Assembly (NCBI RefSeq): GCF_023656565.1
Contig: NZ_JAMOKG010000005.1
Span: 88,149 to 152,148 of the forward strand
Origin: Flavobacterium tyrosinilyticum
GTDB lineage: Bacteria; Bacteroidota; Bacteroidia; Flavobacteriales; Flavobacteriaceae
Length of the DNA: 64,000 nucleotides
Direction of reading: 5' to 3'
The stretch's first letter is position 1, and each line of letters starts with the position of its first letter. A model generated the notes under the pieces. That model did not search any database and had not been told where the DNA came from. It was given only the letters and a program-made list of their open reading frames with translations. This document shows positions 55,401 through 63,551 of this stretch, piece after piece. The position numbers and the translations under genes were made by a program.

Positions 55401-56234
55401 ATGACGCAACAGCACAAAAAAATATCCGAAAATAAAACAAATACAATTGCTGCAAATGCGAATCAGGGCCATAATATTGTCCAGCTAAAAGATAATCGCG
55501 AATTGTCTCTAGTACAAAAAAAACTACAGGAGAACAAATTGTCCAATACTACCGTAACCCAATTAATTAAAAAAAAAATGGGAGAAAGTGATAACGAAGA
55601 TGAAAGTAACGATGAAGAAGAGTTTAGTGATGATGAATACAGCAGTGAAGAAGAAGAAGAAGAAGAAGAAGAAGAAGAAGAAGAAACTAGCGATAGTGAC
55701 TATGAACCACCCCAACCAACTAAAAAACAAAAAAGATTCCATATACCTACAAGTGTCACCGAGGAGGTTATAAAACAAACTGCTCACAAACGTGCTAATG
55801 TAAACAAGAATTTTGATGAAATCTATACCTGTCCAGCTTGTAAACGACCATTGGCCTATACAAAAAAGGGAAATAAAAAATTGGAACTAACCCAATTTGC
55901 CTTCACAAGCAAAAGCGGTAATCCGCACGCACAACGCGCTTTGGCATTAGATCATAATCCTCCTTGGGCTCCTCGTGAGCGTGCTTTAAAATCAAAAAAT
56001 GCTACTAATGATGAAATAAGAGAAGATCATAATGATCCTGATCGTTTAAGAGCTTTATGCAAAGTATGCAATGAAAGCCATCAATATGAGGGTACTAATA
56101 ATATAGATTATGAAAGTGATACTGATGAAGATGGATATTATACCGATAATGAAGAACCTGAAAACAAAGGTTTTTATAAAGATTTCCGCAAAGAACCTGA
56201 TCCTGGTACAGGTGGAGCAGGCATAAAAGCTTAA
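55401..56234 (+). CDS. eCIS cargo 1: HNH nuclease-like effector with acidic linker
   Basis: A 277-residue cargo candidate. Residues 1-58 are a disordered leader with the shared block (NIVQLKDNRELSLVQKK, residues 25-41) and a second motif (TVTQL, 51-55). Residues 62-103 are highly acidic, with 13 Glu in a row encoded by a GAA repeat. Residues 142-230 hold an HNH-type zinc finger: Cys144/Cys147, Asp184-His185 (LALDHNPPW), Asn211 and Cys220/Cys223 with Asn224. A second acidic stretch ends the protein. It would cut nucleic acid after injection. No immunity gene is adjacent. Confidence 0.75.
   Translation: MTQQHKKISENKTNTIAANANQGHNIVQLKDNRELSLVQKKLQENKLSNTTVTQLIKKKMGESDNEDESNDEEEFSDDEYSSEEEEEEEEEEEEETSDSDYEPPQPTKKQKRFHIPTSVTEEVIKQTAHKRANVNKNFDEIYTCPACKRPLAYTKKGNKKLELTQFAFTSKSGNPHAQRALALDHNPPWAPRERALKSKNATNDEIREDHNDPDRLRALCKVCNESHQYEGTNNIDYESDTDEDGYYTDNEEPENKGFYKDFRKEPDPGTGGAGIKA
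55647..55685 (+). repeat. (GAA)13 microsatellite inside cargo 1
   Basis: Thirteen perfect GAA triplets encode consecutive Glu residues 83-95 of cargo 1. Slippage would change linker length without a frameshift. Confidence 0.9.
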
Positions 56235-56278
56235 AATCTCTTAATAATGTATCGTAATTTTAATAGAAAGAAAGGAAT

Positions 56279-56833
56279 ATGAAAAGCTATAGTAAAATTT
56301 CAAAAAGACATAATTCTCAAGAAGCTGCAAGTAATCCAACAAGTACGAATAGCAGAAATACTTTTCAGCTGGTTGATAATCGCATTCCAACTTCAACTTC
56401 AACTTTAACTAATAGCAATATTTCAACTACACAATTAAAATCTAATCAAGCTATTGCCAATTACAATTCTAATGTTGTACAATTAACAAAATTTAACAAA
56501 GAGCAACGAGCAAGAAAGCTAGCCGCGAATAAAAAGAAAAATGACGGTTTTCATACCTGCGATCATTGTGGTTTTCAGCATTCACTAGTGCATTATGCAA
56601 CATTCCAAAACAGAAGAATGGGAGACGGACAATTTCACATTGATCATATACAGCCTGCTTCAAGAGGTGGACGAAATAATATGAGAAATGGCAGAGTGCT
56701 TTGTGGAACTTGCAATACCTCTCGAGGAAATAGAGCACATGTTGGTGCTACTGGTTTTAAAAAATATCATGCACTGCATAGAAAACTAGCAGCAAAAAAT
56801 TATATGCGCAGACCAAGTAAGAAAAGAAGATAA
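56279..56833 (+). CDS. eCIS cargo 2: HNH endonuclease effector
   Basis: A 184-residue cargo candidate. The leader (residues 1-70) has the shared block NTFQLVDNR (27-35) and a second motif, NVVQL, at 65-69. The payload is a compact HNH nuclease: Cys94/Cys97 (CDHCG), Asp122-His123 (HIDHIQPASRGG), Asn-rich middle, and Cys142/Cys145-Asn146 (LCGTCNTSRG), followed by a very basic tail suited to DNA binding. All catalytic positions look intact. It has no signal peptide and no neighbouring immunity gene. Confidence 0.8.
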   Translation: MKSYSKISKRHNSQEAASNPTSTNSRNTFQLVDNRIPTSTSTLTNSNISTTQLKSNQAIANYNSNVVQLTKFNKEQRARKLAANKKKNDGFHTCDHCGFQHSLVHYATFQNRRMGDGQFHIDHIQPASRGGRNNMRNGRVLCGTCNTSRGNRAHVGATGFKKYHALHRKLAAKNYMRRPSKKRR

Positions 56834-56879
56834 AGTATTTAAATCTAAAAATAACTAATAGCACTTAAAATTAGTTTTT

Positions 56880-59153
56880 ATGAAATATTCAACTGATAAA
56901 ACAAAAACGCAATCTGCTGCGAATAGTTCTGGCGAAAAAGTTATTCAAAATAAGGCAAGAGAACTTATCGACAATCGTCCCGTTTCTGTTTTACAAAGAA
57001 AAAACAATAATACTGGTCTACCTGATAACTTAAAAACAGGCATAGAAAACCTTTCTGGCCATTCTATGGATGATGTGAAAGTTCTTTATAACTCAGACAA
57101 ACCTGCACAGCTTAATGCCCATGCTTATGCTCAAGGATCTGATATTCATTTAGCCTCAGGGCAAGAAAAACATTTGCCTCACGAAGCTTGGCATGTTGTA
57201 CAGCAAAAACAAGGGCGAGTAAAGCCAACTATACAAATGAAAGGTAAAGTGAATGTGAATGACGATAAAGGTTTAGAGAAAGAAGCTGATGTTATGGGGG
57301 CGAAAGCTTTGCAGAGAAAGCAAATGCCATCACCATTTTTACTCTCTCAAAATCAAACATCTAAGACAACTGTTGCACAGCTCAATGAAGACGAAGAACA
57401 TGGTTTGGTTCCTCCTTCTACCCACGGTAGATCTCAAAGCTATAAATCACCTGCAGATCCCGCGTCAACAACTAAAGGGCATCATCATTCGGTACCACGT
57501 AAAAATTTAACACGCTTTGAGCGAATGATAGACAGAATAGGAAGAATCCTTGCAACTTCAACCAATGTACACGTTGCTGTAGCTTTGGATGATAATACAT
57601 TAGTATTGAGTGTTAATCAGGAAAGTCCTGAACAGGAGAAAAAGTTAGAAAAAGTAGCTGCAAAACTCAAAAATATAATTCATAACCAAGATCCTTTAGC
57701 TGGCTCTTCAGACCAAAGAATTACGGGAGGTCGACGTACCAAGGACATAGCCAAAACTAAAAATTTACTGGAAGGGGCATATACAGATGAAGAAACCGGA
57801 GTAGAAACTAACAAGGAAGTTTCATCACAGTTAAAACGATTAATCGTAGCGATCAATGCAGGTGTAATTGATACAGTCAAATACCATAGTGGAACTCCTG
57901 GTATTTATGTAGTTCCAACCTCTATGCATCCATCTGATAAAACTCAAAATATGCATGGCGAACTCAAAGTCACCGGAGCAATTCTGGACCGTCGTAAAAA
58001 TAGCAAGTATAATGAAAAAGATGTGTATATAGGTGGTACTCTTGCTGACTGCTTTGCTTGCAACGCATCTCATAAAATCATGAACGAAGAAATTCATAAG
58101 CAACTAAAAGATTGGAGTTTTTATTCAGGAGGTACACATGGAGGCTTATTTGTTGGGTATCGGGCCAGCGAAATTGTAGCTAAAAACAAAGCACGATTTC
58201 ATCAACTTACTGGTGAAGAGGTCGTTGGCGGAGACATCCCTAAAGTAAATTCTATCGATAAAGAATCTGATTCTTCACTAAACTATGATTCTGATTCTGA
58301 AGCAGAAGATGCAGTTGAGTTATCTGCCTATGCCAAGCAACGCAACAAGCTTAAATCCATTGAAAAAGACCTTAGAGCCAGCAGCAAAAAATTAAAACAA
58401 TTTGATTTAGAAATACAGGCTGCAAGTAGCCATCTTGAATTATTACGTCAAGAGATGCAAAAATTAACCCCTTATGTACAAGAAGAAAGTTTTAAAAGAG
58501 AACTTGAGCGAGCAAAACAAGAATATGAATTAGCACAGAAGGAAAGCACTCTTACAGAACAACTTTTAAGAGCTAAGGAGCAAGAAATTCAAGAGGCTTT
58601 AAAAGATTTAGAAAGTACCAAACAGAATATCCAGAAAGATATCGTGGTGGTAGGAACAACAGGCCGAAAACCTAAACGTGGAATACCGGTAACTTTTCGT
58701 GAAGATACCTTGACAGAAACAGGCTGGGAAGCAGGCAAAAGTTTTAACGAGCTTGCACTTAAAAATCTGAGTATAAAATATGCTTATAAACAAGCGTATG
58801 ATAAAGCAAATAGTAAAGAAATTAGGGAACAAGTGGAGCTAGCTAAAGTTGAATTTCAAAAAGCTGAAAAATCTGTAACTCGCCTGAATCTAAGCTTACT
58901 GCATGCTAAAGCACCACTTGACCGTCTTGAAGTTCTACCTTCAGAAATTCATAAAACAGAAGAAAATATAAAAAAATTAGAAGCTAGTCGAGAAAGTATG
59001 AATCAGCATATAATTACTAAGGACGAAGAAAGAGTAAAAACAAAAGCCGATCAAAAACTTGCTGCAAACCATGGCAAAGTTAAAGCAGTACAAGGCAGAC
59101 TTGATTGGCTCAATCAATCGGCTATTACTGCCGATCAAACAGATGGAGATTAA
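56880..59153 (+). CDS. eCIS cargo 3: DUF4157 protein with putative deaminase domain
   Basis: A 757-residue cargo candidate. It has the leader block (ARELIDNRPVSVLQRK, residues 26-41) and a DUF4157 eCIS-core domain with LPHEAWHVVQQKQGR (HExxH-like, 101-105) and EKEADVMG. The second motif, TVAQL, is at 164-168. A mixed alpha/beta domain at about 225-430 has strand pair VHVAVALDDNTLVLSV, His359-Gly-Glu361 and Cys391-x-x-Cys394 (ADCFACN), the ligand layout of cytidine-deaminase-fold enzymes. An acidic patch and a long coiled coil (about 480-740) follow. I infer a nucleic-acid or nucleotide deaminase toxin. Confidence 0.75.
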   Translation: MKYSTDKTKTQSAANSSGEKVIQNKARELIDNRPVSVLQRKNNNTGLPDNLKTGIENLSGHSMDDVKVLYNSDKPAQLNAHAYAQGSDIHLASGQEKHLPHEAWHVVQQKQGRVKPTIQMKGKVNVNDDKGLEKEADVMGAKALQRKQMPSPFLLSQNQTSKTTVAQLNEDEEHGLVPPSTHGRSQSYKSPADPASTTKGHHHSVPRKNLTRFERMIDRIGRILATSTNVHVAVALDDNTLVLSVNQESPEQEKKLEKVAAKLKNIIHNQDPLAGSSDQRITGGRRTKDIAKTKNLLEGAYTDEETGVETNKEVSSQLKRLIVAINAGVIDTVKYHSGTPGIYVVPTSMHPSDKTQNMHGELKVTGAILDRRKNSKYNEKDVYIGGTLADCFACNASHKIMNEEIHKQLKDWSFYSGGTHGGLFVGYRASEIVAKNKARFHQLTGEEVVGGDIPKVNSIDKESDSSLNYDSDSEAEDAVELSAYAKQRNKLKSIEKDLRASSKKLKQFDLEIQAASSHLELLRQEMQKLTPYVQEESFKRELERAKQEYELAQKESTLTEQLLRAKEQEIQEALKDLESTKQNIQKDIVVVGTTGRKPKRGIPVTFREDTLTETGWEAGKSFNELALKNLSIKYAYKQAYDKANSKEIREQVELAKVEFQKAEKSVTRLNLSLLHAKAPLDRLEVLPSEIHKTEENIKKLEASRESMNQHIITKDEERVKTKADQKLAANHGKVKAVQGRLDWLNQSAITADQTDGD

Positions 59154-59298
59154 GATCTAAAAGTGTAAAACCAAATCTTATGATAAAAGCTGACAAAATA
59201 GAGCCGATAGATTAAACTTTTAAATATTATAAAAACAAGTCATCCGAAAATAGATATTCAAGATAATATCAATAGACTTCTTTTCGTCTCAACAAAAA

Positions 59299-59329
59299 TT
59301 GATTTATCTGCATACAGTTTGTACTTTTG
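59299..59329 (+). promoter_or_regulatory. candidate promoter of the RNA methyltransferase gene
   Basis: TTG at 59299-59301 and a perfect TAnnTTTG box (TACTTTTG) at 59322-59329, with a 20-bp spacer. The predicted transcription start falls at or within a base or two of the ATG at 59335, implying a leaderless mRNA. Confidence 0.6.
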
Positions 59330-59334
59330 CCCTC

Positions 59335-59793
59335 ATGAGTGATAATTTTACAAATGAATACTTTGGTATAGGAATACAAAATGGTAAAACACCAGAAAAC
59401 TTAGGTGTTTTGTGGAGATCGGCTCAGAACTTAGGCGCAACTTTTATATTCACCATTGGCAATCGATATGCTAAACAAGCTTGCGATACACACGATGCTG
59501 TAAAAGCGATTCCGTATTTTCATTACGATACTTTCGAAGCTTTTTTTGAAAACTTACCAAAAGGAGCACGATTAGTTGGTGTTGAACTATCTGAAAAAGC
59601 CTCTGATTTGGAAACTTTTGAACATCCAAGACGCTGCGTCTATATATTGGGTGCAGAAGATCATGGTCTATCTAAAAAAGTAATGGAAAAATGCCATCAT
59701 TTAGTAAAATTCAAATCAGAAAAAAGTTTGAATGTTGCCGTTGCAGGAACCATTGTGATGTATGATCGAAATTTGTCTAAACCACGTTCTTAA
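59335..59793 (+). CDS. SPOUT-family RNA methyltransferase (TrmH/SpoU-like)
   Basis: A 152-residue knotted methyltransferase starting at the ATG at 59335 (MSDNFTNEYFGIGI). The longer frame would start inside the promoter. Motif 1 is NLGVLWRSAQNLGA, motif 2 is VYILGAEDHGLSKKV and motif 3 is SLNVAVAGTIVMYD. It methylates a ribose 2'-OH in tRNA or rRNA using SAM. The target cannot be assigned from sequence. Confidence 0.9.
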   Translation: MSDNFTNEYFGIGIQNGKTPENLGVLWRSAQNLGATFIFTIGNRYAKQACDTHDAVKAIPYFHYDTFEAFFENLPKGARLVGVELSEKASDLETFEHPRRCVYILGAEDHGLSKKVMEKCHHLVKFKSEKSLNVAVAGTIVMYDRNLSKPRS

Positions 59794-59801
59794 AAACATA
59801 T

Positions 59802-59834
59802 AAAAAAAGACGCCGTAATTGGCGTCTTTTTTTT
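59802..59834. terminator. bidirectional terminator between methyltransferase and katG
   Basis: A 13-bp perfect stem (59802-59814 with 59821-59833) containing a GACGCC/GGCGTC core, flanked by A- and T-runs, between convergent genes. Confidence 0.93.
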
Positions 59835-59846
59835 CTCAAGCGAATA

Positions 59847-62120
59847 TTATTTTCTTAGATCAAACCTGTCTAGGTTCATTACTTTAGTCCATACGGCAAT
59901 AAAATCGTTTACAAATTTTTCGTGAGCATCACCAGCTGCATAAACTTCTGCAATTGCTCTTAATTCTGAATTTGATCCAAAAACAAGATCTGCACGTGTT
60001 CCTATCCATTTAGGTTGTCCAGTACTTCTGTCATTTCCTGTATAAAGTTCTTTATCATTTGAAACAGACTTCCATTCTGTATTCATGTTTAGTAAGTTTA
60101 CAAAGAAATCATTGGTTAACTGACCCGGTCTAGTTGTAAAAACACCATTTTTACTTCCGTCTGCATTAATATCCAGAACACGAAGTCCACCTAAAAGAAC
60201 CGTCAATTCTGGTGCAGTAAGAGTTAGCAAATTCGCTTTATCTATAAGAAGTTCTTCTGTTAAAACAGTAGATTTTGTTTTTCTGTAATTTCTAAAACCA
60301 TCAGATTTTGGTTCTAAATATCCAAACGATTCAGCATCTGTCTGTTCTGCAGATGCATCCATACGTCCAGGTGAAAAAGGTGCTTTCGCTGATGTTCCAG
60401 CATCTTTAGCCGCTTTTTCTACAGCTGCAGATCCTCCTAAAACGATTAAATCGGCCAATGAGACTTTTTTATCTCCATTTGCAGCATTAAATTCTTTTTG
60501 AATACCTTCTAATTTATCTAAAACAACTTTAAGCGCAGCTGGATTATTTATTTCCCAATCTTTTTGTGGTGCAAGTCTTATGCGTCCACCGTTTGCGCCT
60601 CCACGCTTATCTGAACCTCTAAAAGTAGAAGCAGAAGCCCAAGCTGTAGCAACCAATTGAGATACGCTTAATCCTGAATTTAATACTTTCTCTTTAAGCT
60701 GTTCGATATCTTGGTCATTTATTAAAGTATGATTTACTTCTGGAATAGGGTCCTGCCAAAGCAGTTCTTCTGTAGGCACTTCAGATCCAAGATAAAGAGC
60801 ACGAGGTCCCATATCACGATGCGTCAATTTAAACCATGCACGAGCAAAAGCATCTGCAAACTCATCTGGATTTTCTAGAAAACGACGTGATATTTTCTCA
60901 TAAGCAGGATCTAATCTTAAAGATAAATCTGTAGTTAGCATCGTTGGCAAGTGTTTTTTACTAGCATCAAAAGCATCTGGAATAATGGCTTCCGCATTTT
61001 TTGCTACCCATTGATGTGCTCCTGCCGGACTTTTTGAAAGTTCCCATTCAAAACCAAATAAATTCTCAAAAAAGTTATTGCTCCATTGTGTTGGTGTTTT
61101 TGTCCAAGTAACTTCAAGTCCGCTTGTAATAGCATCTCCACCTTTTCCAGAGCCAAAACTGTTTTGCCATCCTAACCCTTGCAGTTCTAGACCTGCTGCT
61201 TCTGGTTCAGCTCCCACATGATCTGATGATGCAGCACCGTGCGTTTTACCAAAAGTGTGTCCGCCTGCTATTAAGGCTACTGTTTCTTCATCATTCATTG
61301 CCATACGGCCGAAAGTGTCTCTAATATCTCGAGCTGCCGCAATCGGATCCGGATTTCCGTCAGGCCCTTCTGGATTTACATATATAAGTCCCATTTGCAC
61401 TGCTGCAAGCGGTTTTTCAAGATTTCTACTATGGATACTTCCGTCGGCATTATCATCAGATGATACCACTCCATGATCTTTTGGAACACCTTCAGAACCG
61501 TCTTTATAACGTTCGTCACCACCTAACCATGTCGTTTCAGAGCCCCAATAAACAGATTCGTCTGCTTCCCAAACATCGGCACGTCCTCCTGCAAAACCAA
61601 ATGTTTTAAAGCCCATTGATTCTAAAGCCACATTTCCTGTTAAGATCAACAAATCTGCCCATGAAATCTTTTGTCCATATTTTTGTTTTATGGGCCAGAG
61701 CAATCTTCTCGCTTTATCAAGACTTACGTTATCTGGCCAACTGTTAAGAGGTGCAAATCGCTGTTGTCCTGCTCCTGCTCCGCCTCGTCCGTCATGCACT
61801 CTATAAGTACCTGCACTATGCCAAGCCATTCTTATGAAAAGACCTCCATAATGACCAAAATCTGCAGGCCACCAATCTTGTGAATCAGTCATAAGAGCAT
61901 GCAAATCTTTCTTTAATGTCTCAATGTCGAGACTTTTAAAAGCTTCTGCGTAATTAAAATCCTTATCCAGCGGATTTGATAACGACGAATTCTGTCTTAG
62001 GATATTTACCTTTAACTGTTTGGGCCACCAGTCATGATTTTTAGTCCCCGATGCTGCCTTTTTATCCATGCTCCCATTATGAAAAGGGCATTTACTGATG
62101 TCATTTGATTGATTGTCCAT
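59847..62120 (-). CDS. katG: catalase-peroxidase
   Basis: A 757-residue bifunctional heme enzyme of full length. The distal site has Arg97, Trp100 and His101 (IRMAWHSAGTYR). The adduct partners are in GLIYVNPEGPDG (Tyr) and FGRMAMNDEET (Met), and the proximal His is in AGGHTFGKTHG. The C-terminal duplicated, heme-less peroxidase domain is present. It removes hydrogen peroxide. An OxyR-like operator lies about 85-100 bp upstream of the start. Confidence 0.97.
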   Translation of the reverse strand: MDNQSNDISKCPFHNGSMDKKAASGTKNHDWWPKQLKVNILRQNSSLSNPLDKDFNYAEAFKSLDIETLKKDLHALMTDSQDWWPADFGHYGGLFIRMAWHSAGTYRVHDGRGGAGAGQQRFAPLNSWPDNVSLDKARRLLWPIKQKYGQKISWADLLILTGNVALESMGFKTFGFAGGRADVWEADESVYWGSETTWLGGDERYKDGSEGVPKDHGVVSSDDNADGSIHSRNLEKPLAAVQMGLIYVNPEGPDGNPDPIAAARDIRDTFGRMAMNDEETVALIAGGHTFGKTHGAASSDHVGAEPEAAGLELQGLGWQNSFGSGKGGDAITSGLEVTWTKTPTQWSNNFFENLFGFEWELSKSPAGAHQWVAKNAEAIIPDAFDASKKHLPTMLTTDLSLRLDPAYEKISRRFLENPDEFADAFARAWFKLTHRDMGPRALYLGSEVPTEELLWQDPIPEVNHTLINDQDIEQLKEKVLNSGLSVSQLVATAWASASTFRGSDKRGGANGGRIRLAPQKDWEINNPAALKVVLDKLEGIQKEFNAANGDKKVSLADLIVLGGSAAVEKAAKDAGTSAKAPFSPGRMDASAEQTDAESFGYLEPKSDGFRNYRKTKSTVLTEELLIDKANLLTLTAPELTVLLGGLRVLDINADGSKNGVFTTRPGQLTNDFFVNLLNMNTEWKSVSNDKELYTGNDRSTGQPKWIGTRADLVFGSNSELRAIAEVYAAGDAHEKFVNDFIAVWTKVMNLDRFDLRK

Positions 62121-62192
62121 AGTTGAAAAATTTTATTTTTGACTAAATTACAAACTAATAAAAGAGAAAATTCCGACTGTGAATCATAAATA

Positions 62193-62218
62193 ATTCTTAT
62201 AGAATAGACAAAATCTAT
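62193..62218. promoter_or_regulatory. OxyR-like operator of katG
   Basis: ATAG-N7-CTAT at 62204-62218 fits the OxyR half-operator ATAGnTnnnAnCTAT with one mismatch. An overlapping ATTCT-TAT-AGAAT palindrome lies at 62193-62205. Position upstream of katG supports peroxide-responsive control. Confidence 0.5.
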
Positions 62219-62456
62219 ACAGAACTAATTTAATGATTCTAATTCCTTATAACATTTCTTTATACATAAAAAACATTATTTTGAAAGAATCGACAATCTT
62301 ATAATTTTGAATTTTGTTTCTATAAATTTAGCAAAAAGAATCTTTTTATCCTCATAAACATTTAATTTGCTTTTCTGTTACATCTTTATTTCTTGCTAAT
62401 TTTCAAACTTATATCCGAAAAATACATAAACAAAATACTACAAAAGTTCTTTAAAA

Positions 62457-62483
62457 AGAAAAAGCTCTCAAATAGAGAGCTTT
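62457..62483 (-). terminator. terminator of the prolyl aminopeptidase-like gene
   Basis: A 9-bp stem (62461-62469 with 62475-62483) with a 5-nt loop, followed on the minus strand by a T-rich run. Confidence 0.85.
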
Positions 62484-62501
62484 CAATTCTGTAGTCATAT
62501 A

Positions 62502-63551
62502 TTATTTGATGGTCTTATTATCTGTATCTTTAATGAACTTAATCAAACCTTTCATGTAAATATCCTGATCATCGTACATACTCATATGACTTCCGTTAGG
62601 ACAATACAAATAGGTGCCATTTTTAACCTGAGAAGCAATCCATTTCATATGATTAGGATCCATGGTGTCATATTCAGCCCCTATCGACAATGTTGGAACG
62701 ATAAGGTTAGGAAGTTCCTTTTTTATATCCCATTTCTCAAGTTTTCCTGACAATCCAAATTCACTTGGCCCCTGCATAGTCACGTACAAGGACTGATTTA
62801 TTTTACTAAATGATCTGTTTACAGGTTCTGGCCACTTATCAGCATCTAATCGCAAGATATGTTTAGTATAAAAATTAGGAAGCAATAACTGCATGTATTC
62901 TGGATTTTCAAAATCTTTATTTTTCTCTATTTCCCTAATTCTCGCCAAAACTTTGGGATCCATCTGCTTTGCTAACACTGTATCCGCATATTTATCATAG
63001 TCAATAGCACTCATCATCATATTTGAAATAATAAGTCCTTTTAAATTTTGTTGATACTTCAGCGCATATTGCGAAGCCAGAATACCACCCCATGAATGAC
63101 CTAATAAATAAAAATTACTCTTATCTAAACCAAGAGCTATACGCACCTGCTCCACTTCTTCCACATAACGATCCAAATCCCAAAATACTGGATCATTTGG
63201 ATTATCAGAATTACCTGTTCCCAACTGGTCGTAATAAATAAATTCTATCCCTTCCTGAGGCAAAAAGCTTTCCATACACTCAAAATATTCGTGCGTTGCT
63301 CCTGGCCCTCCATTTAAAAGCAATAGTTTCATTTTTGGATTATTCCCTACGCGCTTAGTCCAGACCTTAAACTTCCCATTCGGAGTACTGATTTCAATCA
63401 TCTTTATCCCTCCTGTCTTTATACCTGAAGATCCATCTTTTAAATAAGAACTTAAATCCAAATTTCCTTCTTTAGCAGTATTTTTATCACTACATGCCGA
63501 GAAAAACAGCACACTTACAATTGACAGAAAGATATTAGTATAGACATTCAT
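62502..63551 (-). CDS. lipoprotein alpha/beta hydrolase, proline iminopeptidase-like (S33)
   Basis: A 349-residue hydrolase. The lipoprotein signal is residues 1-20, with Cys20 in FFSAC. Hydrolase motifs are LLLNGGPGATHEYF (oxyanion region, NGGPG for the usual HGGPG), nucleophile GHSWGG, acid in GAEYDTMDP and His in NGSHMSMYD. S33 members remove N-terminal proline; the membrane-anchored form would act in the envelope. It fits the proline-peptide theme of 21437-26240 but is a separate transcription unit. Confidence 0.85.
   Translation of the reverse strand: MNVYTNIFLSIVSVLFFSACSDKNTAKEGNLDLSSYLKDGSSGIKTGGIKMIEISTPNGKFKVWTKRVGNNPKMKLLLLNGGPGATHEYFECMESFLPQEGIEFIYYDQLGTGNSDNPNDPVFWDLDRYVEEVEQVRIALGLDKSNFYLLGHSWGGILASQYALKYQQNLKGLIISNMMMSAIDYDKYADTVLAKQMDPKVLARIREIEKNKDFENPEYMQLLLPNFYTKHILRLDADKWPEPVNRSFSKINQSLYVTMQGPSEFGLSGKLEKWDIKKELPNLIVPTLSIGAEYDTMDPNHMKWIASQVKNGTYLYCPNGSHMSMYDDQDIYMKGLIKFIKDTDNKTIK

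Larger units (their letters stand above)
62121..62501. other. 381-bp intergenic region upstream of katG
   Basis: It holds the OxyR-like palindromes (62193-62218) and, at its far end, the terminator of the next minus-strand gene. The rest is AT-rich, with no gene seen. Confidence 0.6.

Noticed and set aside
55563..55787. Antisense frame rich in Phe
   Set aside because: It is the shadow of the GAA repeat and acidic tract in cargo 1.
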